From Streptomyces armeniacus (GTDB lineage: Bacteria > Actinomycetota > Actinomycetes > Streptomycetales > Streptomycetaceae): DNA of 64,000 nucleotides. The notes under the pieces were generated by a model. The model had not been told where the DNA came from and did not search any database. It saw only the letters and a program-made list of their open reading frames with translations. The stretch lies in assembly GCF_003355155.1 (NCBI RefSeq), contig NZ_CP031320.1, positions 6,384,287 to 6,448,286 of the forward strand, written 5' to 3'. Below are positions 41,421 through 49,969 of this stretch, piece by piece (the first letter of the stretch is position 1; the number at the start of each line of letters is the position of its first letter). A program made the translations under genes and the position numbers.

Positions 41421-42271
41421 ATGGCTCAGCGCTCCCGCCCACAACGCAGCTCCCAAAGCAGGCAGTTGCACCGGACCGGCGAGCTTGTCCGCGCCCTGCT
41501 GGCTGCGCTCCTGCTCGTGGCCGTGACGGCCGGCATCCCCTGGGCACTGACGGTCTACATCGGCTGGCCCCTCCCAGACCACTGGCCGACCTGGAACGAG
41601 ATCCAGACCGTCCTGCTCACTCCGCTCAGCACCAGCGTGCTGCTCCACACCCTCGCGTGCGCGCTGTGGCCCACCTGGACGGCGTTCGTCGTCGACCTCG
41701 CCCGCACCGCCGTCGAGACCGTACGCACAGCCCAATTGCCCCTCGCGCGCCCCGCCAGTCCCCTGCACACCCTGGCCGCCGCACTCCTGACGACGGTCCT
41801 CCTGGCCTTGACGAACAGCCGTGCCGCTCAACCCGCCGCGCCCGCAGGCGCTACCACCGCGGCTGAACACCCCGCTGCCATCACGCGCACCGTTCTCCCG
41901 GAACGACCGTCTCCGCCGACGACCGCCGTCCACGACGGGCAACGAGCCGGGACGGCGCCGCGAACACCACCGCAGGAGCCGGGGACCGTCGTGGTGCGCC
42001 CACCCCACAACGGCATCCACGACAGCCTCTGGCGCATCGCCGACCGCGAACTGGGCGACGGAACCCGCTGGCCCGCACTCTTCTCCCGAAACGAAGGCCG
42101 CCCCCAATCGGACGGCCGCACCCTGACGAACCCCAACCTGCTCCGGCCCGGCTGGATCCTCCACCTCCCCGACACACCACAGCCTCCCGACCATGACGAT
42201 CACGTCCCGCCACGGCCCCCGAAACCTCCTCCCTCGCCAACTCCCGGCCCCCCACACCTCCACCTAGCCCT
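41421..42271 (+). CDS. LysM-domain membrane protein, truncated at an artificial junction
   Basis: The N-terminus has two membrane segments (residues about 22-45 and about 110-132). A Pro-rich linker follows, then a LysM-like domain with HNGIHDSLWRIADRELGDGT, WPALFSRNEG and LLRPGWILHLP. In Streptomyces Tad clusters the equivalent protein usually continues for many hundred residues, often with a BTAD regulatory domain. Here the frame runs into adapter sequence at 42272 and reads QMCIRDT, a known translation of Nextera adapter contamination. The real C-terminus is missing. Start ATG 41421. Confidence 0.8.
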
Positions 42272-42303
42272 GCGTCGGCAGACTCAGATGTGCATAAGAG
42301 ACA
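42272..42303. other. Nextera/Tn5 mosaic-end-like adapter sequence (assembly artefact)
   Basis: The block CGTCGGCAG (42273-42281), TCAGATGTG (42284-42292) and ATAAGAGACA (42294-42303) matches the Nextera Read-1 transposase adapter. I count about 28 of 33 identical positions, and 17 of 19 in the Tn5 mosaic end. Genes on both sides lose their natural ends here. Confidence 0.85.
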
Positions 42304-43588
42304 CGCCCCCGTCCGTGTCTCCGCCCCCGCCCTCCTCCGGGGACGACGGCATGCCGCGCAGCAGCCCGTAGCCGACCGCCATCACCGTGCCGAGCAGCGC
42401 GGAAAGGCCCCACAGGGCGTCCGGGCCGAAGCGGTCGATGACGAAGCCCCCGAGCAGCGGCGCGAGCAGGGAGGCCAGCGACCAGGAGAGCACGTACACG
42501 CCCTGGTACCGGCCGCGCCCGTGCGTCGGCGACAGGCGGACGACGAGTCCCATCTGGGTGGGGGAGTTGATGACCTCGCCGAGGGTCCAGACGGACACCG
42601 CGACGAGGTAGAACGCGACGGAGTCCGCGAACGCGTGCAGCCCGAAGCCGTAGCCGGTGAGGAGGGCGGAGACGACCAGCATGCGGGCGGGGTCGCGGCG
42701 CTGGATGACACGCGTGATCGGGATCTGTACGAGCACGATCAGCACGCCGTTCGCCGCGATCACCAGCCCGAAGTCGGAGCTGGAGAAGCCCTCCATGCCC
42801 ATCGACACCGGCAGCGCGACGAACGCCTGCTGGATGAGCAGCGCCATCACCAGGTTGAGTGCGACGACGGTCATGAAGCGTCCGTGCCTCAGCACCGTCC
42901 AGATCGAGACGGCCGTCGGGGCGGTATGTGAGACGGCGGTGTCTTCCGCCTCCGTACGGTCGCTGTTCCGCGCACCCTCGGGATGCTCCGGGCGGGTCTC
43001 CGGCAGTTTCACGAAGACGACGACCGCGCAGGCCAGCACCATGACGGCCTCGCCGAGGAACAGCAGTTGGTAGCTGTACTGCGCGATGAGCCCGGCCGCC
43101 GTGGAGGAGACGGCGAAACCCATGTTGATCGCCCAGTAGTTGAGCGCGAAGGCCCGCACCCGGTCCTCCGGGGCGACGATGTCCGCGATCATCGCCTGTA
43201 CGGCCGGCCGCGAGGCGTTGGTGGCCAGGCCGACCGTCCAGGCCAGCGCCGCGATGGCCACCGGGTGCTCGACGAAGCCGAGTGCCGCCACCGAGAGCGC
43301 CGTCGAGGTCTGTGCGAGCAGCAGGGTGGGGCGCCGCCCGAGGCGGTCGGCGAGGACGCCACCGCCGACGGAGGAGACCACGCTGCCGAGCCCGTAGAGC
43401 GCGCCGATCAGGCCGGCGTACGAGGCGGAGTAGCCGCGTTCGACGGTCAGATAGAGCGCGAGGAAGGTGGCGACGAAGGCGCCGAGCCGGTTGACGAGCG
43501 TGCTCGTCCACAGCCACCAGAACCGGCGCGGCAGGCCGCCCACGCTCTCCGAGACCGCCCGCCGCAGCCTGGCACCGGACATGCCCAT
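42284..43588 (-). CDS. MFS transporter (C-terminus altered by adapter)
   Basis: About 434 residues, 12 hydrophobic segments, with the major facilitator motif GLGSVVSSVGGGVLADRLGR, then RRPTLLLAQ, after TM2. It probably exports a drug or metabolite by proton antiport; the substrate is unknown. The ATG at 43588 follows a G-rich site (GGGGGG, 8-nt spacer). The last residues VSLMHI are read from adapter sequence, so the true end lies near the Glu-Gly-rich tail just before them. It is divergent from gpmA. Confidence 0.85.
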   Translation of the reverse strand: MGMSGARLRRAVSESVGGLPRRFWWLWTSTLVNRLGAFVATFLALYLTVERGYSASYAGLIGALYGLGSVVSSVGGGVLADRLGRRPTLLLAQTSTALSVAALGFVEHPVAIAALAWTVGLATNASRPAVQAMIADIVAPEDRVRAFALNYWAINMGFAVSSTAAGLIAQYSYQLLFLGEAVMVLACAVVVFVKLPETRPEHPEGARNSDRTEAEDTAVSHTAPTAVSIWTVLRHGRFMTVVALNLVMALLIQQAFVALPVSMGMEGFSSSDFGLVIAANGVLIVLVQIPITRVIQRRDPARMLVVSALLTGYGFGLHAFADSVAFYLVAVSVWTLGEVINSPTQMGLVVRLSPTHGRGRYQGVYVLSWSLASLLAPLLGGFVIDRFGPDALWGLSALLGTVMAVGYGLLRGMPSSPEEGGGGDTDGGVSLMHI

Positions 43589-43762
43589 CGCCCGCACCCC
43601 CCTGACCGTAAGCAGCCCACCGGCATACGCACGTTACGTAGCGCCGCGTGCGCGGAGCCACCGGATTGACGGGGAGCGTCAATCGGCCGCGGCACGGGCC
43701 CCGTACGGGCACGGTCGAGGGCCCGGAACCGGTCCCCCGTACGGGTCCATTAGTCTCGGAGC

Positions 43763-44524
43763 ATGGCCGACGCACCGTACAAGCTGATCCTCCTCCGCCA
43801 CGGCGAGAGCGAGTGGAACGCGAAGAACCTGTTCACCGGCTGGGTGGACGTCAACCTCAACGAGAAGGGCGAGAAGGAGGCGGTCCGCGGCGGTGAGCTG
43901 CTGAAGGACGCCGGCCTGCTGCCCGACGTCGTGCACACGTCGCTCCAGAAGCGCGCCATCCGCACGGCGAACCTCGCCCTCGAGGCCGCCGACCGGCACT
44001 GGATCCCGGTGCACCGCACCTGGCGGCTGAACGAGCGGCACTACGGCGCGCTCCAGGGCAAGGACAAGGCGCAGACGCTCGCCGAGTTCGGCGAGGAGCA
44101 GTTCATGCTGTGGCGGCGCTCGTACGACACCCCGCCGCCCGAGCTGGCCGACGGCGCCGAGTGGTCGCAGAGCGACGACGCGCGCTACGCCGACATCCCG
44201 AGCGAGCTGCGGCCGCGCACCGAGTGCCTGAAGGACGTCGTCACGCGGATGCTGCCGTACTGGTACGACGGCATCCTCCCGGACCTGCTCACCCGCCGTA
44301 CGGTGCTGGTCGCGGCGCACGGCAACTCGCTGCGCGCGCTGGTCAAGCACCTGGACCGGATCTCGGACGAGGACATCTCGGGCCTCAACATCCCGACGGG
44401 CATCCCGCTCTCGTACGACCTGGACGCCGACTTCCGCCCCGTCAACCCGGGCGGCACCTACCTCGACCCGGACGCGGCGAAGGCCGCGATCGAGGCGGTC
44501 AAGAACCAGGGCAAGAAGAAGTAG
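43763..44524 (+). CDS. gpmA: 2,3-bisphosphoglycerate-dependent phosphoglycerate mutase
   Basis: A 253-residue enzyme interconverting 3- and 2-phosphoglycerate in glycolysis. The catalytic signature is LRHGESEWN (His13 nucleophile), followed by [11 protein letters not shown], the proton donor region [15 protein letters not shown] and [13 protein letters not shown]. Length and motifs are those of the complete family. It converges with a Cys-rich small gene across a hairpin terminator. Confidence 0.96.
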   Translation: MADAPYKLILLRHGESEWNAKNLFTGWVDVNLNEKGEKEAVRGGELLKDAGLLPDVVHTSLQKRAIRTANLALEAADRHWIPVHRTWRLNERHYGALQGKDKAQTLAEFGEEQFMLWRRSYDTPPPELADGAEWSQSDDARYADIPSELRPRTECLKDVVTRMLPYWYDGILPDLLTRRTVLVAAHGNSLRALVKHLDRISDEDISGLNIPTGIPLSYDLDADFRPVNPGGTYLDPDAAKAAIEAVKNQGKKK

Positions 44525-44538
44525 AGCCCACGGGCGGT

Positions 44539-44564
44539 GCCCGGCCGTTCCGTCACGGCCGGGC
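44539..44564. terminator. Bidirectional hairpin between gpmA and the Cys-rich gene
   Basis: GCCCGGCCG (44539-44547) and CGGCCGGGC (44556-44564) are perfect 9-bp arms with an 8-nt loop, between converging genes. Confidence 0.75.
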
Positions 44565-44572
44565 TCCGTACG

Positions 44573-44722
44573 TCAGCCGCAGCATCCGCCGCACTGGCAC
44601 GGGCCCCCGGACTGGCAGCCGCAGCGGCAGCCGGGGCCGCAGCCGCAGGCGCCGAGCACGGGCAGCCGGGGGCGGTCTTCGGAGGGCGCGGGGGACGCGG
44701 GCTGGTTCGGGGAGTCGGCCAT
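44573..44722 (-). CDS. Small cysteine-rich peptide, metallothionein-like
   Basis: A 49-residue peptide. The first 25 residues are polar; the last 25 hold nine cysteines in CGCGPGCRCGC and CQCGGCCG. The density of C-x-C and CC pairs suggests a metal-binding (metallothionein-like) role, or a Cys-rich peptide of another kind. The ATG at 44722 follows GAGGAGG. I know of no characterised homologue. Confidence 0.65.
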   Translation of the reverse strand: MADSPNQPASPAPSEDRPRLPVLGACGCGPGCRCGCQSGGPCQCGGCCG

Positions 44723-44865
44723 GAATTCCTCCTCGGCAGGCGTGTGCCCATTGCACAGCCGCCCGCGCGCCGCATCAACGGCGCGTCGGCGGCGCATCGT
44801 CCGCGCTCGGATGCACCCGGGCGCTCCCGGGCGCCCCTGCGTGGCTCACGCGCCCCCGGCCGCCC

Positions 44866-45561
44866 TCACGCGCTCTCGACCGGCGCCGTTCCGTCCGTGG
44901 TGGCGACGCCGTCCAGCTCGTCGGCGTAGTCGCCCGTGACCAGGTAGACGACGCGGCGGGCGACGGACACGGCGTGGTCGGCGAACCGCTCGTAGTAGCG
45001 GCCGAGCAGCGTGACGTCCACGGCGGTCTCGATGCCGTGCTGCCAGCGGTCGTCCATCAGGTGCTGGAACAGCGTCCGGTGGAGGTCGTCCATCTTGTCG
45101 TCGTCCTGCTCCAGCTGGAGCGCGAGGTCGACGTCCTTGGTGATGATGACCTCGCCCGCCTTCGCCATCAGGCGCTGCGCCAGCTGCCCCATCTCCAGCA
45201 GCGTGGCCTGCAGGTCGCGCGGCACGGGGGAGGCGGGGAAGCGCAGCCGGGCGACCTTGGCCACGTGCTGGGCGAGGTCACCGGAGCGCTCCAGGTCGGC
45301 GCTCATCCGCAGCGAGGTGACGACGATCCGCAGGTCCGTGGCGACCGGCTGCTGCCGGGCCAGCAGCTGGATGGCCCGGGTCTCCAGGTCGCGCTGCAGG
45401 TCGTCCACCTTCTCGTCCGCCGCGATCACGTTCTCGGCGAGATTCAGGTCCGCGTCCAGCATCGCCGTCGTGGCGCGCCCGATCGCGGAGCCGACGAGCC
45501 GGGCCATTTCGACCAGGCTGTCGCTGATGGAGTCCAGCTCCTCGTGGTACGCGTCCCGCAT
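44866..45561 (-). CDS. phoU: Phosphate transport regulator PhoU
   Basis: A 231-residue all-helical protein built of two PhoU repeats (each with a metal-binding E/D pattern, for example DEKVDDLQRDLETRAIQLLA and DDDKMDDLHRTLFQHL). It dampens PhoR signalling when phosphate is sufficient. ATG 45561 gives the standard N-terminus MRDAYHEELD. It is divergent from phoR-phoP, with a PHO box in the shared region. Confidence 0.95.
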   Translation of the reverse strand: MRDAYHEELDSISDSLVEMARLVGSAIGRATTAMLDADLNLAENVIAADEKVDDLQRDLETRAIQLLARQQPVATDLRIVVTSLRMSADLERSGDLAQHVAKVARLRFPASPVPRDLQATLLEMGQLAQRLMAKAGEVIITKDVDLALQLEQDDDKMDDLHRTLFQHLMDDRWQHGIETAVDVTLLGRYYERFADHAVSVARRVVYLVTGDYADELDGVATTDGTAPVESA

Positions 45562-45649
45562 GAGTGTCCTTCCCTCGCATGGCGTAATCATGGGAGCACG
45601 GGCCCCCGACGCTTCCACGTTCGGGGCGTAATGCGTCCGCTTCCGTCCT

Positions 45650-45682
45650 CCTAAGTGAATCAGCCCCGACACCAAGGTGAAC
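45650..45682 (-). promoter_or_regulatory. PHO box between phoU and phoR
   Basis: On the minus strand GTTCACCTTGG (45682-45672), a weak middle unit (45671-45661) and ATTCACTTAGG (45660-45650) form consecutive 11-bp direct repeat units of the Streptomyces PhoP consensus G(G/T)TCAYYYRGG-like. The site probably controls phoU and phoRP. Confidence 0.7.
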
Positions 45683-45755
45683 TCTGGGGGACGAGTGTTC
45701 GAGTCCACGCAGGAAGGGCTGGGGCGGTGTCCCAGATGCCGCATAACCTGGACGC

Positions 45756-47048
45756 ATGGACGTGAACGCGGCGGTTGCCGCAGCGGCAGCGATCGCCGGT
45801 GTCTGCACCGGTGTGATCGCCATGCTGGCGTTCCGCTGGAGTGAGCGCGAGCAGGCCCGGCCGACGCGGACCTCGCTGCACTCCGAGGCCGTGCTGCCGC
45901 CCGGCGTCGACACCGTCCTGTCCGTGCTCCGCTCCTCGGCCGTCGTGCTCGACGAGTCCGACGCCGTGGTCAAGGCCAGCTCCGCCGCGTACGCCCTGGG
46001 GCTGGTGCGCGGCGGGAAGCTCGCCGTGGAGCCGATGCTCCTGATGGCCCGCGACACCCGTCGGGACGGGGAGATACGCCAGATCGAGCTGGACCTGCCC
46101 CGGCGCGGCTCCGGCCGCGGCGACGCCCTCGCGGTGTCCGCCCGGGTGGCCCCGCTCGGTTCCCGTCTTGTGCTGCTGCTGGTCGAGGACCTGACCGAGG
46201 CCCGCCGCATCGAGGCGGTCCGGCGTGACTTCGTGGCGAACGTCAGCCACGAACTGAAGACCCCGGTCGGCGCCCTGTCCCTGCTTTCCGAAGCGGTGTC
46301 GGACGCGGCCGAGGACCCGGAGGCGGTGACGCGCTTCGCGGGCCGTATGCAGAACGAGGCGACCCGGCTCACCAGCCTCGTACAGGAGCTGATCGACCTC
46401 TCCCGGGTGCAGAACGACGACCCGCTGGAGGACTCGGAGCCGATCTCCGTGGAAGGGCTGGTCGACGAAGCCATCGACCGGTGCCGGCAGACGGCGAGCA
46501 GCAAACAGATCACGCTGGCCTCGGGCGGCACCGCCGACCTGCACGTATGGGGGAACCGCGGCCAGCTCGCGGCGGCGCTCGGCAATCTCGTCGAGAACGC
46601 CGTGAACTACTCCCCGGCCCGTACGCGGGTCGGGATAGCCGGGCGCCGGATAGCGGCGCCAGGCGGCGACCTGATCGAGATCGCGGTGACCGACCAGGGC
46701 ATCGGGATCTCGTCGGCCGACAAGGAGCGGATCTTCGAGCGGTTCTACCGCGTCGATCCCGCCCGCTCCCGCGCAACCGGCGGGACCGGCCTCGGCCTCG
46801 CCATCGTCAAGCACGTGGCCGCCTCGCACGGCGGGGAGGTCACCGTATGGAGCGCCGAGGGACAGGGCTCCACCTTCACCCTGAGGCTGCCGGAAGCAGG
46901 CAGTGCACGGGAGAGGGCCGAGGCGAACCGGCGCGGCCGGAACAGCCTGAGCGGCGCATTGCAGGATCCCGCCGACTTCGACGACGAAGACGGCGACGAG
47001 ACCTTCACTTCTGAACAACACCTTTCTGCCCCGGAGGTCCTCCCGTGA
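45756..47048 (+). CDS. phoR: Sensor histidine kinase PhoR (SenX3-like)
   Basis: A 430-residue kinase. A short N-terminal membrane segment (residues about 4-25) and a PAS-like domain precede the DHp domain with FVANVSHELKTPVG (phospho-acceptor His165). The ATPase domain has NLVENAVNYS (N box), DQGIGIS (G1), FERFYRVD (F box) and GGTGLGLAIVKH (G2). It senses phosphate status with PhoU and phosphorylates PhoP. The stop overlaps the phoP start. Confidence 0.95.
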   Translation: MDVNAAVAAAAAIAGVCTGVIAMLAFRWSEREQARPTRTSLHSEAVLPPGVDTVLSVLRSSAVVLDESDAVVKASSAAYALGLVRGGKLAVEPMLLMARDTRRDGEIRQIELDLPRRGSGRGDALAVSARVAPLGSRLVLLLVEDLTEARRIEAVRRDFVANVSHELKTPVGALSLLSEAVSDAAEDPEAVTRFAGRMQNEATRLTSLVQELIDLSRVQNDDPLEDSEPISVEGLVDEAIDRCRQTASSKQITLASGGTADLHVWGNRGQLAAALGNLVENAVNYSPARTRVGIAGRRIAAPGGDLIEIAVTDQGIGISSADKERIFERFYRVDPARSRATGGTGLGLAIVKHVAASHGGEVTVWSAEGQGSTFTLRLPEAGSARERAEANRRGRNSLSGALQDPADFDDEDGDETFTSEQHLSAPEVLP

Positions 47049-47725
47049 CCCGAGTGCTCGTCGTCGAGGACGAGGAATCGTTCAGCGACGCACTGTCGTA
47101 CATGCTGCGCAAGGAAGGCTTCGAGGTCGCCATCGCGGCCACGGGGCCGGAAGGGCTCGATGAGTTCGAGCGGAACGGCGCCGACCTGGTGCTGCTGGAC
47201 CTGATGCTGCCGGGGCTGCCGGGCACGGAGGTGTGCCGCCAGCTGCGCGGCCGCTCCAACGTACCGGTGATCATGGTGACGGCGAAGGACAGCGAGATCG
47301 ACAAGGTCGTCGGGCTGGAAATAGGGGCCGACGACTACGTGACGAAGCCCTTCTCCTCCCGCGAGCTGGTCGCGCGGGTACGCGCGGTGCTGCGGCGCCG
47401 CGGCGAGCCCGAGGAGGTCACCCCGGCCGCGCTGGAGGCGGGGCCGGTCCGCATGGACGTGGACCGGCACGTCGTCACCGTCTCGGGTGGGAAGGTCGAC
47501 CTGCCGCTCAAGGAGTTCGACCTGCTGGAGATGCTGCTGCGCAACGCGGGCCGCGTGCTGACCCGTATGCAGCTCATCGACCGGGTGTGGGGCGCGGACT
47601 ACGTAGGGGACACGAAGACGCTCGACGTCCACGTGAAGCGGCTGCGCGCCAAGATCGAGCCGGACCCGGGCGCGCCGCGGTATCTGGTGACGGTGCGCGG
47701 CCTCGGCTACAAGTTCGAGCCCTGA
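47045..47725 (+). CDS. phoP: Response regulator PhoP (RegX3-like)
   Basis: A 226-residue OmpR-type regulator. The receiver has the acidic pocket EDEE, phospho-acceptor Asp52 in LVLLDLMLPG, and the conserved Lys in VTKPFSS. A winged-helix DNA-binding domain follows (about 130-226, with MQLIDRVWGADYVGDTKTLD). It binds PHO boxes to control phosphate-starvation genes. GTG 47045 overlaps phoR. Confidence 0.96.
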   Translation: MTRVLVVEDEESFSDALSYMLRKEGFEVAIAATGPEGLDEFERNGADLVLLDLMLPGLPGTEVCRQLRGRSNVPVIMVTAKDSEIDKVVGLEIGADDYVTKPFSSRELVARVRAVLRRRGEPEEVTPAALEAGPVRMDVDRHVVTVSGGKVDLPLKEFDLLEMLLRNAGRVLTRMQLIDRVWGADYVGDTKTLDVHVKRLRAKIEPDPGAPRYLVTVRGLGYKFEP

Positions 47726-47802
47726 GCCCGCCGACCCCCGACCCCGACCCCCGGGGCCGACCCGGTGGGGCCGACCTCTTGAGGCAGCCGCGTACGCGCT
47801 GA

Positions 47803-47830
47803 CGCGCCCGCCGTACGCGGGGCGGGCGCG
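47803..47830. terminator. Bidirectional hairpin between phoP and the lipoprotein gene
   Basis: CGCGCCCGCC (47803-47812) and GGCGGGCGCG (47821-47830) are perfect 10-bp arms with an 8-nt loop, between converging genes. Confidence 0.7.
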
Positions 47831-47846
47831 CCTGCGTGCTGAGCTG

Positions 47847-48623
47847 TCAGTGACCCGCGTGCTCGCCGTCGGTGCCCGCCGCGGGCTCCTCCGCGCCGCC
47901 CTCGGGCGCGCCCGAGGCGCCCGGCTGGGCCGACTCGTCGGCGCCGGGCTGCCGCTCCTCGTTGCCGGCGCCCTCGTTGGCGCCGCCCTCGGTCGCAGCT
48001 TCGTCGGCGCCGCCCTCGTTCCCCGCGGTGTCCGTCGGGGAGGGCGAGCCCCCGGGCTCGCCGCTCGGCTGCCCGGACGGCGACGTCTCGGCGGGCTCGG
48101 ACGGCCGGACGCTGGGCCCGAACGGCTTGTAGTCGGTGTGCGTGTTGGGCACCACCAGGGCCCGCAGCTTGACCCCGCCCGTCGAGCTGAAGTCGAACGT
48201 GACCGCCTGCGCCGCGCCGTTCTTGAGCGCGGACGTGCCCTCGGTGATGACGGCGGACGCGTTGTCCTTGCCGCCGAGCGCCAGCTCACCGCCGGCCGGC
48301 ACGCGCAGGGTCTTGCCCCGCTCGCCCTTGGCCGGGCTCAACTCCACCTTGAGACTGGTGCCGTTGATGCGGATCTGCTCCAGCGTCTGCGCCTTCTTGC
48401 CGGCGTTGAAGATGCGCGCCGTGACGGACGCGGGTCCGGCGCCCTCGCCGGACGTGATGACGTTGACGGCCTGGACCTCGATGTCGCCGACGGAGGTCGC
48501 GGCGTTGTCCGGCTGGACGCCCAGCGTCTGGGCGTTGTTCCCGGCGCCACAGGCGGTGAGGGCGGCTACGGAGAGTGCGAGGGCGCTGGCGGCGAGGGTG
48601 CCGCGTCGAAGGCTGCTGCTCAC
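47847..48623 (-). CDS. DUF461-like lipoprotein
   Basis: A 258-residue lipoprotein with a signal peptide and lipobox ALTACG (Cys about residue 25). A beta-rich domain follows (VQAVNVITSGEGAGPASVTA; FNAGKKAQTLEQIRINGTS), then a Pro/Gly/Glu-rich tail of about 80 residues ending DGEHAGH. The fold resembles PCuAC/DUF461 copper-chaperone-like proteins, but I see no conserved Met/His copper set. It is conserved at this locus beside phoP in Streptomyces. Confidence 0.7.
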   Translation of the reverse strand: MSSSLRRGTLAASALALSVAALTACGAGNNAQTLGVQPDNAATSVGDIEVQAVNVITSGEGAGPASVTARIFNAGKKAQTLEQIRINGTSLKVELSPAKGERGKTLRVPAGGELALGGKDNASAVITEGTSALKNGAAQAVTFDFSSTGGVKLRALVVPNTHTDYKPFGPSVRPSEPAETSPSGQPSGEPGGSPSPTDTAGNEGGADEAATEGGANEGAGNEERQPGADESAQPGASGAPEGGAEEPAAGTDGEHAGH

Positions 48624-49076
48624 GGCGGCGGCATCTCCTTGGACGAGCTCTGGCGGCCGAACGGCGTGCCCGGTCGCGGACGGTGGTGATCTGCTGGCGG
48701 GCTCAGGTTACCGACCCCGGGCGCCGTTCCCGCACCCACCCCTCCCGGGCCGCGCGGGCGGCGGCGCGCGGCCGGTCGAATATCGGGGGGAACATCCTTG
48801 CGTGTGATTCTCCGGAAAGAATGTGAGCACGTGGCTGAATTGATCAACTCGAACGCTGATCAATTCTCGGGAACAGCCGAACGGACGCCACCCGCTGTAT
48901 GGACAAAACGGGCAAAACGCACGGCGAAACAAGGTTTACTCTCACATGACCCGCGCGTTTGATGCCGTACGCAGACCGGTCCCGACCTGCGAATACCATG
49001 CCCCGCGCGCCGTCCGCAGCACGATACGGGCCCGCTTGTCAAGCCCCGAAATATGCCCTGACCTGCGAAAACGTCA
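48624..49076. other. Long divergent spacer before carD
   Basis: Most of a 510-bp gap between the lipoprotein gene and carD. It has no supported gene. Its main landmark is the AT-rich inverted repeat at 48837-48866. GC content is clearly lower than in the flanks. Confidence 0.5.
48837..48866. promoter_or_regulatory. AT-rich inverted repeat in the carD upstream region
   Basis: GAATTGATCA (48837-48846) and TGATCAATTC (48857-48866) are perfect 10-bp arms separated by 10 bp. It is unusual in composition for this genome and likely a repressor or activator site. Confidence 0.5.
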
Positions 49077-49105
49077 TTCAGAACGGGCCGTTCCCGTGTT
49101 AGCAT
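49077..49105 (+). promoter_or_regulatory. Predicted carD promoter
   Basis: TTCAGA (49077-49082) and TAGCAT (49100-49105) with a 17-bp spacer, 29 bp before the carD start. The -10 is good and the -35 moderate. Confidence 0.45.
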
Positions 49106-49133
49106 GGATAGTCACGGAAGGGGTACCTGACAC

Positions 49134-49616
49134 ATGACGTTCAAGGTTGGCGACACCGTGGTCTATCCCCATCACGGGGCCGCGCTGATCGAGGCTATCG
49201 AAACTCGCCAGATCAAAGGCGTGGACATGACCTACTTGGTTCTGAAGGTTGCGCAGGGCGACTTGACGGTGCGTGTCCCGGCGGACAATGCGGAGTTCGT
49301 AGGCGTTCGGGATGTTGTCGGTTCGGACGGTCTGGACAGGGTCTTCGAGGTGCTCCGCGCACCGTACGCCGAAGAGCCGACCAACTGGTCCCGGCGCTAT
49401 AAGGCGAATCTCGAGAAGCTCGCCTCCGGTGATGTCATCAAGGTGGCCGAGGTCGTCCGCGACCTGTGGCGCCGCGAGCGGGAGCGCGGGCTGTCCGCGG
49501 GAGAGAAGCGCATGCTCGCGAAGGCGCGTCAGATCCTCGTGAGTGAGCTTGCTCTGGCGGAGAAGACCAACGAGGACAAGGCCGAGGCCCTGCTCGACGA
49601 GGTTCTCGCTTCCTGA
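49134..49616 (+). CDS. carD: CarD-family RNA polymerase-binding regulator
   Basis: A 160-residue CarD/CdnL protein. The N-terminal RNAP-interaction domain ([20 protein letters not shown]) is followed by a helical DNA-binding domain with W and Arg-rich helices ([19 protein letters not shown]). It binds the RNAP beta lobe and stabilises open complexes at rRNA and many other promoters. ATG 49134 follows GGAAGGGG. It lies directly upstream of ispD, the standard actinobacterial order. Confidence 0.96.
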   Translation: MTFKVGDTVVYPHHGAALIEAIETRQIKGVDMTYLVLKVAQGDLTVRVPADNAEFVGVRDVVGSDGLDRVFEVLRAPYAEEPTNWSRRYKANLEKLASGDVIKVAEVVRDLWRRERERGLSAGEKRMLAKARQILVSELALAEKTNEDKAEALLDEVLAS

Positions 49617-49969
49617 TACCCGATGGCTGACGCCCGACGTCGTGTCCGACCGACTCGTCTGAAGGTCCGAAGCCGTCACGTGCCCAACAGCACACATATA
49701 CCGTGGTGCCCGGGGACCGAAGGTCCGTAACCGGGCCCCTCGGTATGTCCGGGCTCGGTCGGCATGTCTGCTGGTACGGCCGCGTCCGCGTGGACTGCCG
49801 TCGGTATTGCTACGGGCGCCTGGGTAAGGTGCGCTGTGCTCTGCCTCTTCTGCTGGTGTGCCGGGCCCGGGCTGCTGGCTCGACCGGTCGTCACGGAAGG
49901 GGCCGATCGAGGCATCGCGCCCGGCACGCTGAGGCCATACCCATCTCGGCTGAGGAAACAAACCTGAAC
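49617..49969. other. Spacer between carD and ispD, no gene
   Basis: 353 bp without a supported gene. It includes a small G/C hairpin near 49705-49740 that may terminate carD. The ispD ribosome site lies at the right end. Confidence 0.5.

Noticed and set aside
41421..42371. LysM gene as a natural 316-residue protein
   Set aside because: The last part is translated from adapter and from the opposite strand of the MFS gene.
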